From positions 1 to 64,000 of the forward strand of contig CAYURO010000006.1 of assembly GCA_964447285.1 (NCBI GenBank): DNA of 64,000 bases. Direction: 5' to 3'. Each line of letters starts with the position of its first letter. Position 1 is the stretch's first letter. The notes beneath the pieces were generated by a model. It saw only the letters and a program-made list of their open reading frames with translations. It made no database searches and was not told the DNA's origin. This document shows, piece by piece, positions 10,674 through 19,625 of the stretch. This DNA is from CAJBNH01 sp964447285. GTDB lineage: Bacteria; Myxococcota_A; UBA9042. A program made the position numbers and the translations under genes.

Positions 10674-11048
10674 CTAGCGACGACCGCCGTACCCGCCGTC
10701 GTTGCCGCCGTAGCCGCCGCCACCGCCGCCGCCGCCGTAGCCACCGCCACCGCCGCCGCCGCCGTAACCGCCACCGCCGCCGCCGCCGCCAGTGCGGGGG
10801 CTGCGCTCCTGCGCCTCATTCACCTTGACGGCACGGCCGTCGATCATCTGGCCGTCCATGCGCTGGACCGCCTCGCGGGCGCCTGCGTCATCCGACATCG
10901 TCACGAAGCCGAAACCGCGCGAACGGCCCGTCTCGCGGTCCGTGATGACCTTCGCGTCCGTGACCGTGCCGCAATCGGCAAAGGCCGAGCGCAACGTCGA
11001 GTCGTTCGTGTCCCAACTGAGGCCACCAATAAAGAGCTTGTTTCCCAT
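10674..11048 (-). CDS. RRM-domain RNA-binding protein with glycine-rich tail
   Basis: A 124-residue protein with one RNA recognition motif. RNP2 is KLFIGGL (4-10) and RNP1 is RGFGFVTM (44-51), both with the aromatic residues that stack on RNA. From about residue 85 the chain is almost only Gly with regularly spaced Tyr (several GGGGYGG units) and ends in GGRR, like plant and cyanobacterial glycine-rich RNA-binding proteins and like the Rbp proteins of myxobacteria. Those are often cold-induced; regulation here is not shown. The ATG at 11048 is chosen because the RRM starts there; its Shine-Dalgarno is weak. About 230 bp of leader sequence separate it from the next gene upstream. Confidence 0.92.
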   Translation of the reverse strand: MGNKLFIGGLSWDTNDSTLRSAFADCGTVTDAKVITDRETGRSRGFGFVTMSDDAGAREAVQRMDGQMIDGRAVKVNEAQERSPRTGGGGGGGGYGGGGGGGGYGGGGGGGGYGGNDGGYGGRR

Positions 11049-11277
11049 CAGAAGATATACCTGTTCCCAGAGCGCGAGTTGTCCCGCGCGGTTGCCACTC
11101 GTCACAAAGAAGTTCATGAGAAGTGTGGCGCGGAGCCTACCACATCCGGGCAGGAAAGGCGGAGCAAATTCCTCAGCGAGGAAAGAAAGTTCGCGGCAGG
11201 CACAGAATTGTGGATCGTCCGAGCTCGCGGGCGCGATTCCCCTGGCCAACTATCTGGGCAGACGAACTCAGTCGCGG

Positions 11278-14200
11278 TCAGGGCTTCTCTGTCCCGCCCT
11301 TCGTGTTCTGGGGGTCGCGGGCCGTCCGAATGATGAAGTCCGTCTTGTTGTCGCCTGAGTCCCGACCGTTGCCTCTCAAGGCATCCACGCCACCGGCGGC
11401 CATTGTGTCCGCAGTGCTGCTGGCGACCGCCTTGCGCTCGACGCTGCCGTTGCCGCTGACGGTGTGAACAGGGGCCGGGCCGGTACCTTCAACGCGCGTC
11501 GTGCCGGTGCCATAGCCTACGAAGTCCATCACGGTCGTTCCCACGACCAGCTGCAACACACCCGCCGTGCCACCCAAGCCCAAGTCGCCGGTTGCCTTGA
11601 AGTCCGCAGCGACGGTGCCGCTGTAGGAATTGGTGCTGGTGATCAAGAAATACCCGTGGGCGGGAATGGTCACGCCGGCAGCGAATCCGGCTGCCCCGTT
11701 CTTGCTGGACCACGTCGTGCCTGTCGACGAGCCGTACTCGACCTTCAAGCCCTTCAGGCTGGCCACCGTGTCGCCGGGGTTGTACAGCTCGACGAACTCA
11801 TCGCCTGCCGCTGCGCCGCTGCTGCCTGAGAACGCTGCGAATTCCGAGATCAGCACCTTGGCCTCGCACTTCCCGGTCGCCTCGAAGCACGAGATGCCCG
11901 AGTCGCAGGCGAGCTCCGTGTGTACGCAGCCGATGGCAGGCTCGCAGGAGTCGATGGTGCAGCTGAGTCCGTCGTCGCAGTCAACCGGGAAGGTGTCGTC
12001 GCAAGCGCCGGCGTTGCATGTGTCGTTCCAAGTGCAGGCGTTGCCGTCGTCGCAAGGTACGCTGTTCATGTCGTTCGCGCAGCCGACGGCCGGGTCACAG
12101 GAGTCGTCGGTGCAGACGTTGTTGTCATCGCAATTCGTGGCCGGACCGGACTGGCAGCTGCCGTCGCCGCACGCGTCGTTCTGGGTGCACGCGTCGCCGT
12201 CGTCGCACGGGTCGTTATTGGCCGTGGACACGCAGCTGTCCACCGGGTCGCAGACGTCGGTGGTGCATGAGTTGCCGTCGTCGCACGGATTCATCGCGCC
12301 GGGCTCGCAGGCGCCGTCCTTGCACGCGTCGTCCTGCGTGCAGTCGTTGCCGTCGGTACAGGGCTCGGAATTCCCAATGTTCTTGCAGCCTGAGGACTTG
12401 TCGCACGAGTCGTCGGTGCAGATGTTGTTGTCCTCGCAGTCGACCGGGATGGTGTCCTGACACGCGCTATCGTTGCAGGTGTCATTCCACGTGCAAGCAT
12501 CGCCATCGTCGCAGGGCGCGCCGTTCGGGTCGTTGGTGCAGCCGTTGGTCGGGTCGCAAGAGTCGTCGGTGCAGACGTTGTTGTCGTTGCACGCGCTCTC
12601 GAGTCCGGGTTCGCAGTTGCCGTCCTTGCAAGCGTCGCCGGCCGTGCAAGCGTTGTCGTCGGTGCATTCGGCCTGGTTCGGGGTGTTCTGGCAGCCCGCG
12701 ACCGGGTCGCAAGTGTCGTCCGTGCACACATTGCCGTCATCGCACGCGATCGAAGTGCTGGAGACGCACTTGCCTTCGCTGCAAGTGTCCCCTTCGGTGC
12801 AAACGTCGTTGTCCGTGCAGTCGCCTGTCAGCGCGGTGTGGACGCAACCGACCTCCGGGTTGCATGAGTCCTCGGTGCAGGCTTCCTTGTCGTCGCAGTC
12901 CAGAACCTCGCCCGTCACGCACGCACCCTTGACGCAGCTGTCCCCGTCGGTGCAGGCGTTGCCGTCGGTGCAGGTCGCCTCATTCGCGAGATTCACGCAC
13001 CCGGTGCCCTTGTCGCAAGTATCGTCGGTGCACGGGTCCTCGTCGTCGCACGGGAGCGGCCCATCCACAACGCACTCGCCGTCCTTGCACGCATCGCCCA
13101 CCGTGCAGGCATCACCGTCGGTGCACGGAACGTCGAGGTCCAGATACACGCAACCCTTGGCCTTGTCGCAAGCGTCGCTGGTGCACACCTTGCCGTCATC
13201 GCAATCCAGCGTCACGCCTTCGCCGCACTTGCCTTGACTGCACGCCTCGCCGGTCGTGCAAGCGTCGCCGTCCGAGCACGGTGCGGCGTTGACCGCGTTC
13301 GCGCATCCCTGGACCTGATGGCACGAGTCGTCGGTGCACGGATTGTCGTCGTCGCACTTGAGGACGCCGCTTGTGGTGCAGACGCCGACCACGCATTTGT
13401 CGCCCAACGTGCACACGCTGCCGTCGGTGCACGCGGCGTCAATCGCCTGGTAGACGCACCCTTTGGTCTTGTCGCACGAGTCACCCGTGCAAGCGTTGCC
13501 GTCGTCGCAACCAACCGGTTTCGCGCCGGCACAGCTCCCGCCCACACAAGTCTCGTCGGTGGTGCATGCGTCGCCGTCGGTGCAGGTGGCGTCTGCGGCC
13601 AGATGGACACAACCCTTTGTTTTGTCGCAGGAATCGTCAGTACAGCCGTTCTTGTCGTCGCACACGACCGGCGCCCCAGCCTTGCACTGTCCCGCGGCAC
13701 AAGCGCCCAGTGCGGTGCACGCATTCCCATCATCGCAGGCGGCGCCGTCAGAGGCGGCAACGTGCTCGCAACCCTTGAGTCCACACGAGTCCGTGGTGCA
13801 CGGCTCACTGTCATCACACAGGCCGGTGCCGTCGGTGTTGCCGTCGCAGTCGTTGTCCGCGCCGTCACAGACCTCAGTCACTGCGGCGGGTGCGTCGCAC
13901 GCCGACAGGCCCCCGGCCTCCGGCGCACCGGGCTGGCCCTTGGCCAAGCAACCGCGGTCTCCCGGGCAAGGGGTCGACTCGAGGGAACAACCCGTGGCGA
14001 GCCCCAAGCCCATCGCCCGCCCCGAGCAATCGCATGACGCCCCCAGCGCCGGGCGGCACTGCTTGACGGTCTGGCCTGCGGCATCCTGAACCTCAGCGCA
14101 CTCAAAGTCGGCGGGACAGTCGCCGGTCTCGACGCACGCCAGGCCGCAGAATGAGCCCGCGCCGCCCCACGCAACACAACGGTTTGCTGCATTCGCTACG

Positions 14201-14775
14201 GTGCAGTCGCTGTTCTTCGAGCAAGGGTCGCACAGCGCCAGATCCTTCTCGATGCACAACTTGGCCTGTGACTCGCACACGTAGCCGGACGGGCAGGCGG
14301 AGACGCAGGGAAGCGCGCAGGTTGGCTGGCCACTGCGCCGCATCAGGCAGACGCCGCTCATGCACTGGAAGTCGCTGGTACACGGGCAGTTGACCTTGCC
14401 GCCGCAGTCCGCATCGACCTCTACGACGGCATCGGTGCCGCCATCGTCCAAGTCTGCGACGTCGCTGGAGTCCGGTTGCGCGACATCCACGTCTTCGCCG
14501 ATGTCGGTCGCAGCGTCCCCAATCAGGTCGGCGGACAGGTCGTCGTCTGAGTCCAGCGCAACGTCGGGAGCGGCATCGGACAGCGTGTCGGGCGTGGTGT
14601 CGGGCGCGGTGTCGGGCGCGGTGTCGTCCGTCGCAACGTCCGCCACATCTTCCTGCGTGTCGAGGGTCGCATCGGTGTCCTTGCCGAGGTCAGCCGGCTC
14701 GTCACCACAACCGACTGCTGACATGACAAGGACGACTGCGATAAGGACATCCGTCGTTCTCAGGGAGATCCGCAT
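11278..14775 (-). CDS. Giant lipoprotein with 12 tandem Cys-rich repeats and C-terminal lamin-tail domain
   Basis: A 1165-residue predicted lipoprotein (lipobox SAVGC, Cys23). An Asp/Thr-rich linker (about 26-115) leads to Cys-rich modules and the MopE-like motif EVCDGADNDCDGNTDG. Then come 12 full repeats plus one partial repeat of about 51 residues, each with eight Cys and the pattern CDD-x2-xCTxDxCDxxxGC followed by CxDGxACT. The C-terminal roughly 190 residues (from KVLISEFAAFSG through GDEFVELYNPGD) match the bacterial lamin-tail (LTD) domain. The ATG at 14775 starts the signal peptide. The repeats are likely disulphide-stabilised stalk units exposing the LTD domain; function is inferred. 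A promoter-like sequence is at 14863-14891. Confidence 0.88.
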   Translation of the reverse strand: MRISLRTTDVLIAVVLVMSAVGCGDEPADLGKDTDATLDTQEDVADVATDDTAPDTAPDTTPDTLSDAAPDVALDSDDDLSADLIGDAATDIGEDVDVAQPDSSDVADLDDGGTDAVVEVDADCGGKVNCPCTSDFQCMSGVCLMRRSGQPTCALPCVSACPSGYVCESQAKLCIEKDLALCDPCSKNSDCTVANAANRCVAWGGAGSFCGLACVETGDCPADFECAEVQDAAGQTVKQCRPALGASCDCSGRAMGLGLATGCSLESTPCPGDRGCLAKGQPGAPEAGGLSACDAPAAVTEVCDGADNDCDGNTDGTGLCDDSEPCTTDSCGLKGCEHVAASDGAACDDGNACTALGACAAGQCKAGAPVVCDDKNGCTDDSCDKTKGCVHLAADATCTDGDACTTDETCVGGSCAGAKPVGCDDGNACTGDSCDKTKGCVYQAIDAACTDGSVCTLGDKCVVGVCTTSGVLKCDDDNPCTDDSCHQVQGCANAVNAAPCSDGDACTTGEACSQGKCGEGVTLDCDDGKVCTSDACDKAKGCVYLDLDVPCTDGDACTVGDACKDGECVVDGPLPCDDEDPCTDDTCDKGTGCVNLANEATCTDGNACTDGDSCVKGACVTGEVLDCDDKEACTEDSCNPEVGCVHTALTGDCTDNDVCTEGDTCSEGKCVSSTSIACDDGNVCTDDTCDPVAGCQNTPNQAECTDDNACTAGDACKDGNCEPGLESACNDNNVCTDDSCDPTNGCTNDPNGAPCDDGDACTWNDTCNDSACQDTIPVDCEDNNICTDDSCDKSSGCKNIGNSEPCTDGNDCTQDDACKDGACEPGAMNPCDDGNSCTTDVCDPVDSCVSTANNDPCDDGDACTQNDACGDGSCQSGPATNCDDNNVCTDDSCDPAVGCANDMNSVPCDDGNACTWNDTCNAGACDDTFPVDCDDGLSCTIDSCEPAIGCVHTELACDSGISCFEATGKCEAKVLISEFAAFSGSSGAAAGDEFVELYNPGDTVASLKGLKVEYGSSTGTTWSSKNGAAGFAAGVTIPAHGYFLITSTNSYSGTVAADFKATGDLGLGGTAGVLQLVVGTTVMDFVGYGTGTTRVEGTGPAPVHTVSGNGSVERKAVASSTADTMAAGGVDALRGNGRDSGDNKTDFIIRTARDPQNTKGGTEKP
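11900..13820 (-). repeat. Tandem ~153-bp repeats coding the Cys-rich stalk
   Basis: About twelve and a half degenerate units of roughly 153 bp encode the 51-residue eight-Cys modules of the lipoprotein at 11278-14775. Units have diverged at the DNA level, so they are not a recent expansion. Boundaries are approximate. Confidence 0.8.
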
Positions 14776-15075
14776 CCTCACACTCCGGAATGCAGCGAAC
14801 AGGGCTCCGTGCCGACCACAAACACTCTCACGCCGAGAGCAAGTCGGCCAGACTTGTAAATAAGTGTATGCTGTCTGAAGACCCATCGCAACATGCTCGC
14901 CTCATGGCGAAATCGGGTGAAGCCCCCCCAAATCTTGACCGTCCGCAACGACTCCGACGGGCGTCCGTTGCGCCCGAAGAAACTCTCCGCGACGGCTGTT
15001 TCGCGTCGGTCCCGCACGGAAACGTCGCGGGGGCGCTTCTGGCCCCGGCGGGTGGGTCACGACATGCTACTGGAC
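14776..15075. other. 300-bp intergenic region
   Basis: Upstream region of the lipoprotein gene at 14775. It holds one promoter-like sequence (separate entry) and no convincing open frame. The part nearest 15075 lies just past the stop of the next lipoprotein gene, and no good terminator was seen there. Confidence 0.5.
14863..14891 (-). promoter_or_regulatory. Putative sigma70-like promoter of the 12-repeat lipoprotein
   Basis: On the minus strand TTGCGA and TACACT are separated by 17 bp within a locally AT-richer patch. The expected leader is about 80 nt before the ATG at 14775. Consensus match by eye only. Confidence 0.4.
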
Positions 15076-16026
15076 TTACAGGCAAACCCGTGGGTCCGAA
15101 AGCGCACACTTGCCGTTGGTGCAGAGCGCTGGTGCGCGACAGGGCTGTGCGGCACTCGAGTCACACGCCTCTCCGACCGCCGGAACCTTCTTGCAGGTCC
15201 CCTGCCCCCCCGCCTTGAGCACGCACGCCGCACCGTAGTCGCACACGACGAAACTGCCGTCGATATAGCCGCACACCGCGCCGATATCGACGACCGGGGT
15301 GTCCACGCACGTCTTGGTGTTGGCGTCGCAGCACAAGCCCATGCCCTGCTTGCAGTTCTGGGGGCTGGTGGTGCAGGGGTCGCCTTGAACGCCGCCGGCG
15401 ACGCAAGTGCCCGCCTGGCACATGAACGGCGGGACGCACTCAGACTTGGTGCAGTCCAGGTCAAACGTCACCGCCTTGGTGCACTTCTTCACGGTCGAGG
15501 TCGCGGCACACGCGGCAAAGCCGTCGCAGTCGTCGTCCTCGTTGCAGCCCTCACCCAACTGCTTGCGCGACTCGCACTTGCCGCACGCAGAGGTCGAGGC
15601 CTTGCGGCAGTACCCGGTCGCGCACTGGCTGTCGTCCCCGCACGCCAACAGGGTCTTTGTAGGGCCGGGAGGGGGTTCACACGCGACGTTGCCCTTGTCG
15701 TCGGGCAAGACGTCGCCGAAAGGAATCTCGTGACAGGCAAGGCCCGCCAGAAAGGTCGCGCAGGTCGTGACGTGCGTATGCCGCAGCGTCGTGCCCGGCG
15801 CCGCCAGTCGGTTCAAGCAGACAGCCTGCTCGTCCGCGACGCACTGGGCCATGCCGCCGCGCACGTGCTCCAGATCGAAGGGCGCGCACAGCTCAAGGTG
15901 ACCGCAGCGGGCCTGGGCCAGCTTGTCGCACGCAGCCCGACGCTGGGGCGAATCGTCTGCAGCGTCGTCCGCGCAAGCACACAGGAACACAAGCCCCACA
16001 ACGAGGCTGACCTGACGAGAACCCAT
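15076..16026 (-). CDS. Cys-rich lipoprotein
   Basis: A 316-residue predicted lipoprotein with lipobox LCAC (Cys18). The mature chain has about 40 Cys in short loops such as LLACGDDSQCATGYC, LGEGCNEDDDCDGFA and VGEACDSSAAQPC, the kind of Dickkopf-like Cys-rich repeats common in myxobacterial surface proteins. Two starts are possible: a GTG seven codons upstream or the ATG at 16026. The ATG is preferred because GGGGAGGG lies 6 nt before it. It starts 17 bp after the stop of the ATP-grasp gene, so the two are probably co-transcribed. No function can be named. Confidence 0.82.
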   Translation of the reverse strand: MGSRQVSLVVGLVFLCACADDAADDSPQRRAACDKLAQARCGHLELCAPFDLEHVRGGMAQCVADEQAVCLNRLAAPGTTLRHTHVTTCATFLAGLACHEIPFGDVLPDDKGNVACEPPPGPTKTLLACGDDSQCATGYCRKASTSACGKCESRKQLGEGCNEDDDCDGFAACAATSTVKKCTKAVTFDLDCTKSECVPPFMCQAGTCVAGGVQGDPCTTSPQNCKQGMGLCCDANTKTCVDTPVVDIGAVCGYIDGSFVVCDYGAACVLKAGGQGTCKKVPAVGEACDSSAAQPCRAPALCTNGKCALSDPRVCL

Positions 16027-16043
16027 GGAAAACCCTCCCCTTC

Positions 16044-17261
16044 TCACGATGCGTACAGGTGCAGCCGGGTGCCGACCAGGTCCGCCAACTCTAGCGTGCG
16101 CTGCAGATCCGGGTGGCGCAGCAGGATGAAGCCGTCAGACACCAGCGTTTGCAGCCAGTTGCGCCGCTCTGCCCCGACCGGCAGCAGATTCTCCCACACC
16201 AGCGCTGGCCCGAGCTCGCGCCGAATCAGGTCCAGCCCCTCGATGTGGTGGATGCGCCCTTGACCCTGCGCGCGCTTGAAGATCGTGGCGACGTTGTACT
16301 TTCGCTCGATCGTCGCCTCCATCACCCCGTAACAGACGATGCGCGCCCACTCGGCGAAAGAGTCGAAGTCGCACGCGTAGTTCATTTGGTCAACCTGACG
16401 CGCCCCGGGAGGTCTGGCGCCGATCTCACCGAACACGACCTCGCCGTCCGCCTTGCGGTACCACTCCATGTGGGTAAAGCCGCTCTCGAAGCCCAGTGCT
16501 TTCAGCACCTTCAGCCCCATCTCGGTGCCGCCCGCCAGCTCCGGTCCGCCGACGTCCCGCAGCGCAATCACCTGCGGGCTGACCCACTCGAGCGTACGCG
16601 CCACCAACGGCCGCGGCCGATACCACGCGATGTTGTGGTAAAGCACCTGACCTTTGGCCGTCAGCGCGTCGAACGTGTACTCCTCACCGTCGATGAACTC
16701 CTCGACGCTGACTTCCGGAATTTGCGCCAGCTGCGTCAGCGCCTTGCGGAGCTCGTCCGGCGTCTCGACCCGGTACGTGTGCGCCGATCCCGCGCCGTCG
16801 ATCGGCTTGAGGATCAGGGGGTAACCGATGCGCTCCGCCGCCTCCCAGCACGCTTTCGCCGTGTTCGCACGCTGGTGTCGGGGGGTGCGCAAGCCGGCCG
16901 CGTCCAGAACCTCTTTCATGCGCACCTTGTCGCGAAAGGCCCGCACCGTCTCGACGCCCATGCCTGGCACGCCCAGCGCCTCGCGCAGCCGCGCCGCCAG
17001 CAACACGCTGTACTCCGACAGACTCTCGACCCGCGCAACCTCAGCGTTGCCCAGCCACTCCCGTACGCGGCGGACCACGTCCACCTCGTCCCACATCGCG
17101 GGCACGGCCAAATAGGCGGACAGGTGACGCTGGGCCTCGTGGGGCAACGCCTCATACGGCTGGTCGCCGACGCCGAGCACGCGTGCGCCGATCTGCGCAA
17201 GTCCCCGCACGAAATGGGGCATCTCAGACGGATAGCCGGGAGACAGAAAGATCACGTTCAT
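16044..17261 (-). CDS. ATP-grasp domain enzyme
   Basis: A 405-residue protein of the ATP-grasp superfamily, which makes an acyl-phosphate and joins it to an amine or thiol. The N-terminal pre-ATP-grasp domain starts MNVIFLSPGYPSEMPHF. The ATP-grasp core has FRDKVRMKEVLDAAGL, YPLILKPIDGAGS (ATP-binding Lys), VSVEEFIDGEEYTFDAL and a C-terminal metal-site stretch FGEIGARPPG (Glu and Arg). The substrate is not evident. The ATG at 17261 gives the natural start of the Rossmann-like N-domain. It is followed 17 bp later by a Cys-rich lipoprotein gene; whether they act together is unknown. Confidence 0.85.
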   Translation of the reverse strand: MNVIFLSPGYPSEMPHFVRGLAQIGARVLGVGDQPYEALPHEAQRHLSAYLAVPAMWDEVDVVRRVREWLGNAEVARVESLSEYSVLLAARLREALGVPGMGVETVRAFRDKVRMKEVLDAAGLRTPRHQRANTAKACWEAAERIGYPLILKPIDGAGSAHTYRVETPDELRKALTQLAQIPEVSVEEFIDGEEYTFDALTAKGQVLYHNIAWYRPRPLVARTLEWVSPQVIALRDVGGPELAGGTEMGLKVLKALGFESGFTHMEWYRKADGEVVFGEIGARPPGARQVDQMNYACDFDSFAEWARIVCYGVMEATIERKYNVATIFKRAQGQGRIHHIEGLDLIRRELGPALVWENLLPVGAERRNWLQTLVSDGFILLRHPDLQRTLELADLVGTRLHLYAS

Positions 17262-17350
17262 GCGCGCGGCGCTCCATGGGGGGGGGAGGCCAGAGCGTAG
17301 CAGGCGCAAGGGCGCAGGGCCAAGGGAGGATCGCGGGAACCGTGCGACAG

Positions 17351-18274
17351 CTAATCCGAGTCGCGGACCTCTCGCTCCCCGTCAGGCTCCCAAGGGCGTG
17401 GGGCCAGGCGTTCGGCCAGAAAGTCAACGAACAGTCGCACCTTGGCCGACAAGTGGCGGTTGTGCGGATACACGGCGTGAATCGCCTGCGCGGACGGTCG
17501 CCAGTGAGGCAGCACCTCGATCAAGCGGCCATCGGCAAGGGCTGGTGCAGACATGAAGGCAGGCAGGATCGCCAGGCCCAGTCCGGCCAGAGCCGCCTCC
17601 AGCAGTGCCTCGCCGTTGTTGACGCGAAAGCGGCCGGATACGGGCACCGACAGGTCGCCGTGCTCGCCGTGCAGCTGCCACGTCTCGCCAGAGTGGTACG
17701 CGTACATCAGGCACTCGTGCTGGCGAAGGTCGTCCGGAAGGTGAGGACTTCCCGCATGCTCCAGATAGCTGGGCGCCCCGCAGACGTACAGCGGCATCGG
17801 GCACAGGCGGCGGGCGATCAGACTGGAATCCGACAGGCGCCCGATGCGGACGGCCATGTCGTAGCCTTCGTCGACCAGATCCACCACACGATCGGCCAGA
17901 TCCATGTCGACCTTCAACTCCGTGTGGACCTTCATGAATTCCGCGACCGCCGCTGCCAGATACTGCCGCCCGAACGACATCGGCCCGGACAGCCGCAACG
18001 TACCCCGGGGCGACGACTGCAGGTGGCTGACGGCCAGCTCGGCCTCCTCGACCTCGGCCAGGATGCGCGCGCAACGCTCATAGAAGGCCATGCCAACGTC
18101 GGTCAGGCTCAGGCGGCGGGTTGTGCGGTGCAGCAGCCGTGCGCCAACACGGTCCTCGAGCTGCGAGATCTGCTTGCTGACGGCGGACTTCGAGATACCC
18201 AGGCGCCGCGCCGCCGATGAGAAGCCCTTCTCCTCCACCACGCGGGCGAAGACGGCCATGCTGTTCAGGTCCAC
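17351..18274 (-). CDS. LysR-family transcriptional regulator
   Basis: A 307-residue DNA-binding regulator. The winged HTH occupies residues 1-60 (MAVFARVVEEKGFSSAARRL, SKSAVSKQISQLEDRVGARL, RTTRRLSLTD), followed by a linker helix and a substrate-binding domain with the usual LRLSGPMSFG and GLGLAILPAF segments. This resembles the DhcR/PecT-like LysR subgroup. It starts with GTG at 18274 behind GAGGTGACCC; an ATG six codons later is the alternative. It lies 39 bp downstream of the MFS gene on the same strand and may be co-transcribed with it, unlike the usual divergent LysR arrangement. Confidence 0.92.
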   Translation of the reverse strand: MDLNSMAVFARVVEEKGFSSAARRLGISKSAVSKQISQLEDRVGARLLHRTTRRLSLTDVGMAFYERCARILAEVEEAELAVSHLQSSPRGTLRLSGPMSFGRQYLAAAVAEFMKVHTELKVDMDLADRVVDLVDEGYDMAVRIGRLSDSSLIARRLCPMPLYVCGAPSYLEHAGSPHLPDDLRQHECLMYAYHSGETWQLHGEHGDLSVPVSGRFRVNNGEALLEAALAGLGLAILPAFMSAPALADGRLIEVLPHWRPSAQAIHAVYPHNRHLSAKVRLFVDFLAERLAPRPWEPDGEREVRDSD

Positions 18275-18313
18275 GGGTCACCTCGCGGGATCGGGGTCCG
18301 CGACAGAAACGTC

Positions 18314-19624
18314 TCAGGGTTCGCGCGAACGCAGCTCGTGTGCCGTCGGGTCGCGGACGTTGGCGCCGACGTGTCCAGAGATACCCAACGCGACCAGCGC
18401 CGCCAGAGCCGTCAGCGTTCCGCCCACCAGAAACGGCAACCCGATGCTGTACTCGAACATCAGCCCCGCCATCGCCGGACCGGCGACACGGCCCAACGCC
18501 GACATCGACTGCCCAAGGCCGAGCATCGCGCCCTGCTGATCGGCGTGGGCACTGCGCGACAGCAGGCTGGTCAGCGCGGGCGTCGTCATGCCCGACCCCA
18601 CGGCCAGCAGCACCGACGAACCCAACAAAAGCGGAAACGACCCGATCTCGCCCACCAGAGGCAGCGACAGCAAGCCCAGCGCCATCACGACGGGACCGAC
18701 GCGCACGAGCTTCAGCTCGCCGAATCGCCGCGCCATGGGACCGATGAGTCCGCCCTGCACCAGCACCATCGTCACGCCGACGACGATCATCGCGTAGGTC
18801 GTCAGCATCGCCGCGTGCTTGTGGGCCGCGATCTGCACTGCGACAAGTGGGCTCAGCGCCTCCGGAACCCAGATGCGCTCGATGAATAGGCTGAAGACCT
18901 GCTCCATCGCCGAGAAGCCCGCGGTGACGACAAACGACAGCAGCAGCAGCCGCGCCATGGTGCCGTCGCGCAGAGCAACCTTCAGCGCGTCCAGCGGAAT
19001 CAGCCGCCGCGCGGTGGGAGCTGCGTCCTTGCGCCGGGTCTCGGGCAGCAGGAACCAGGCGAGAACCCAGTTGACGGCCGCAAGACCGGCCGCAGCGTAC
19101 GCCGGTGTCGCCAGGCTGATCTGCCCCAGCACGCCGCCGATGGCCGGACCGACCACAAAGCCAATGCCAAACGCCGCGCCAATCAGGCCCATACCGCGGG
19201 CCCGCTGCTCTGCCGTGGTCGTGTCGGCCACGACCGCCTGCGCCACGCCAATGTTCGCGTTACCGAAGCCCGCAAGCATCCGCGACAGAAACAGCACGGG
19301 GATGCTGCCCGCGAATCCGAACAACAGGTAGCCGATCCCGCCAATGGCAACGCTTATCAGGATCACGGGACGTCGGCCGATGCGGTCGCTGATGCGGCCC
19401 CACATGGGCATGAACAGGAACTGCATCAGCGAGTACGACGCGCCCAGCAGCGTGATCAAGGCCGGCCGTGCGCCGAACTCTTTGGCGTACAGGGCTTGGA
19501 TCGGAATGATCAGCCCGAACCCGATCAGGTCGATCAGGACGGTCATGAACACGATCATCAACGTGTTGCGCGACGGCTTGGCGGGGACCGCGGATGGCAC
19601 TTCAGTGTTGCTCGACTCGCTCAA
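18314..19624 (-). CDS. MFS transporter, DHA1/TetA-like
   Basis: A 436-residue inner-membrane drug:proton antiporter type with about 12 transmembrane segments. Signatures include LIDLIGFGLIIP in TM1, the loop 2-3 motif GRISDRIGRRPVI and, in TM5, the motif-C-like GFVVGPAIGG characteristic of DHA1 efflux pumps. The substrate is unknown. The start is a TTG at 19624: GGAGAGGAG lies 7 nt before it, and it begins only 1 nt after the TGA of the pseudouridine synthase gene, which points to translational coupling. The first ATG (M23) would lie at the edge of TM1. Confidence 0.9.
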   Translation of the reverse strand: MSESSNTEVPSAVPAKPSRNTLMIVFMTVLIDLIGFGLIIPIQALYAKEFGARPALITLLGASYSLMQFLFMPMWGRISDRIGRRPVILISVAIGGIGYLLFGFAGSIPVLFLSRMLAGFGNANIGVAQAVVADTTTAEQRARGMGLIGAAFGIGFVVGPAIGGVLGQISLATPAYAAAGLAAVNWVLAWFLLPETRRKDAAPTARRLIPLDALKVALRDGTMARLLLLSFVVTAGFSAMEQVFSLFIERIWVPEALSPLVAVQIAAHKHAAMLTTYAMIVVGVTMVLVQGGLIGPMARRFGELKLVRVGPVVMALGLLSLPLVGEIGSFPLLLGSSVLLAVGSGMTTPALTSLLSRSAHADQQGAMLGLGQSMSALGRVAGPAMAGLMFEYSIGLPFLVGGTLTALAALVALGISGHVGANVRDPTAHELRSREP

Positions 19625-19625
19625 T

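Noticed and set aside
10674..10800. Trinucleotide-like GCC/CCG repeat considered as a microsatellite or CRISPR-like array
   Set aside because: It is the coding sequence of the glycine-rich tail of the RRM protein; the periodicity is explained by GGY and GGG codons.
11900..13820. Periodic DNA considered as a CRISPR array
   Set aside because: Units of about 153 bp are diverged and fully coding for Cys-rich repeats; there are no short identical repeats with unique spacers.
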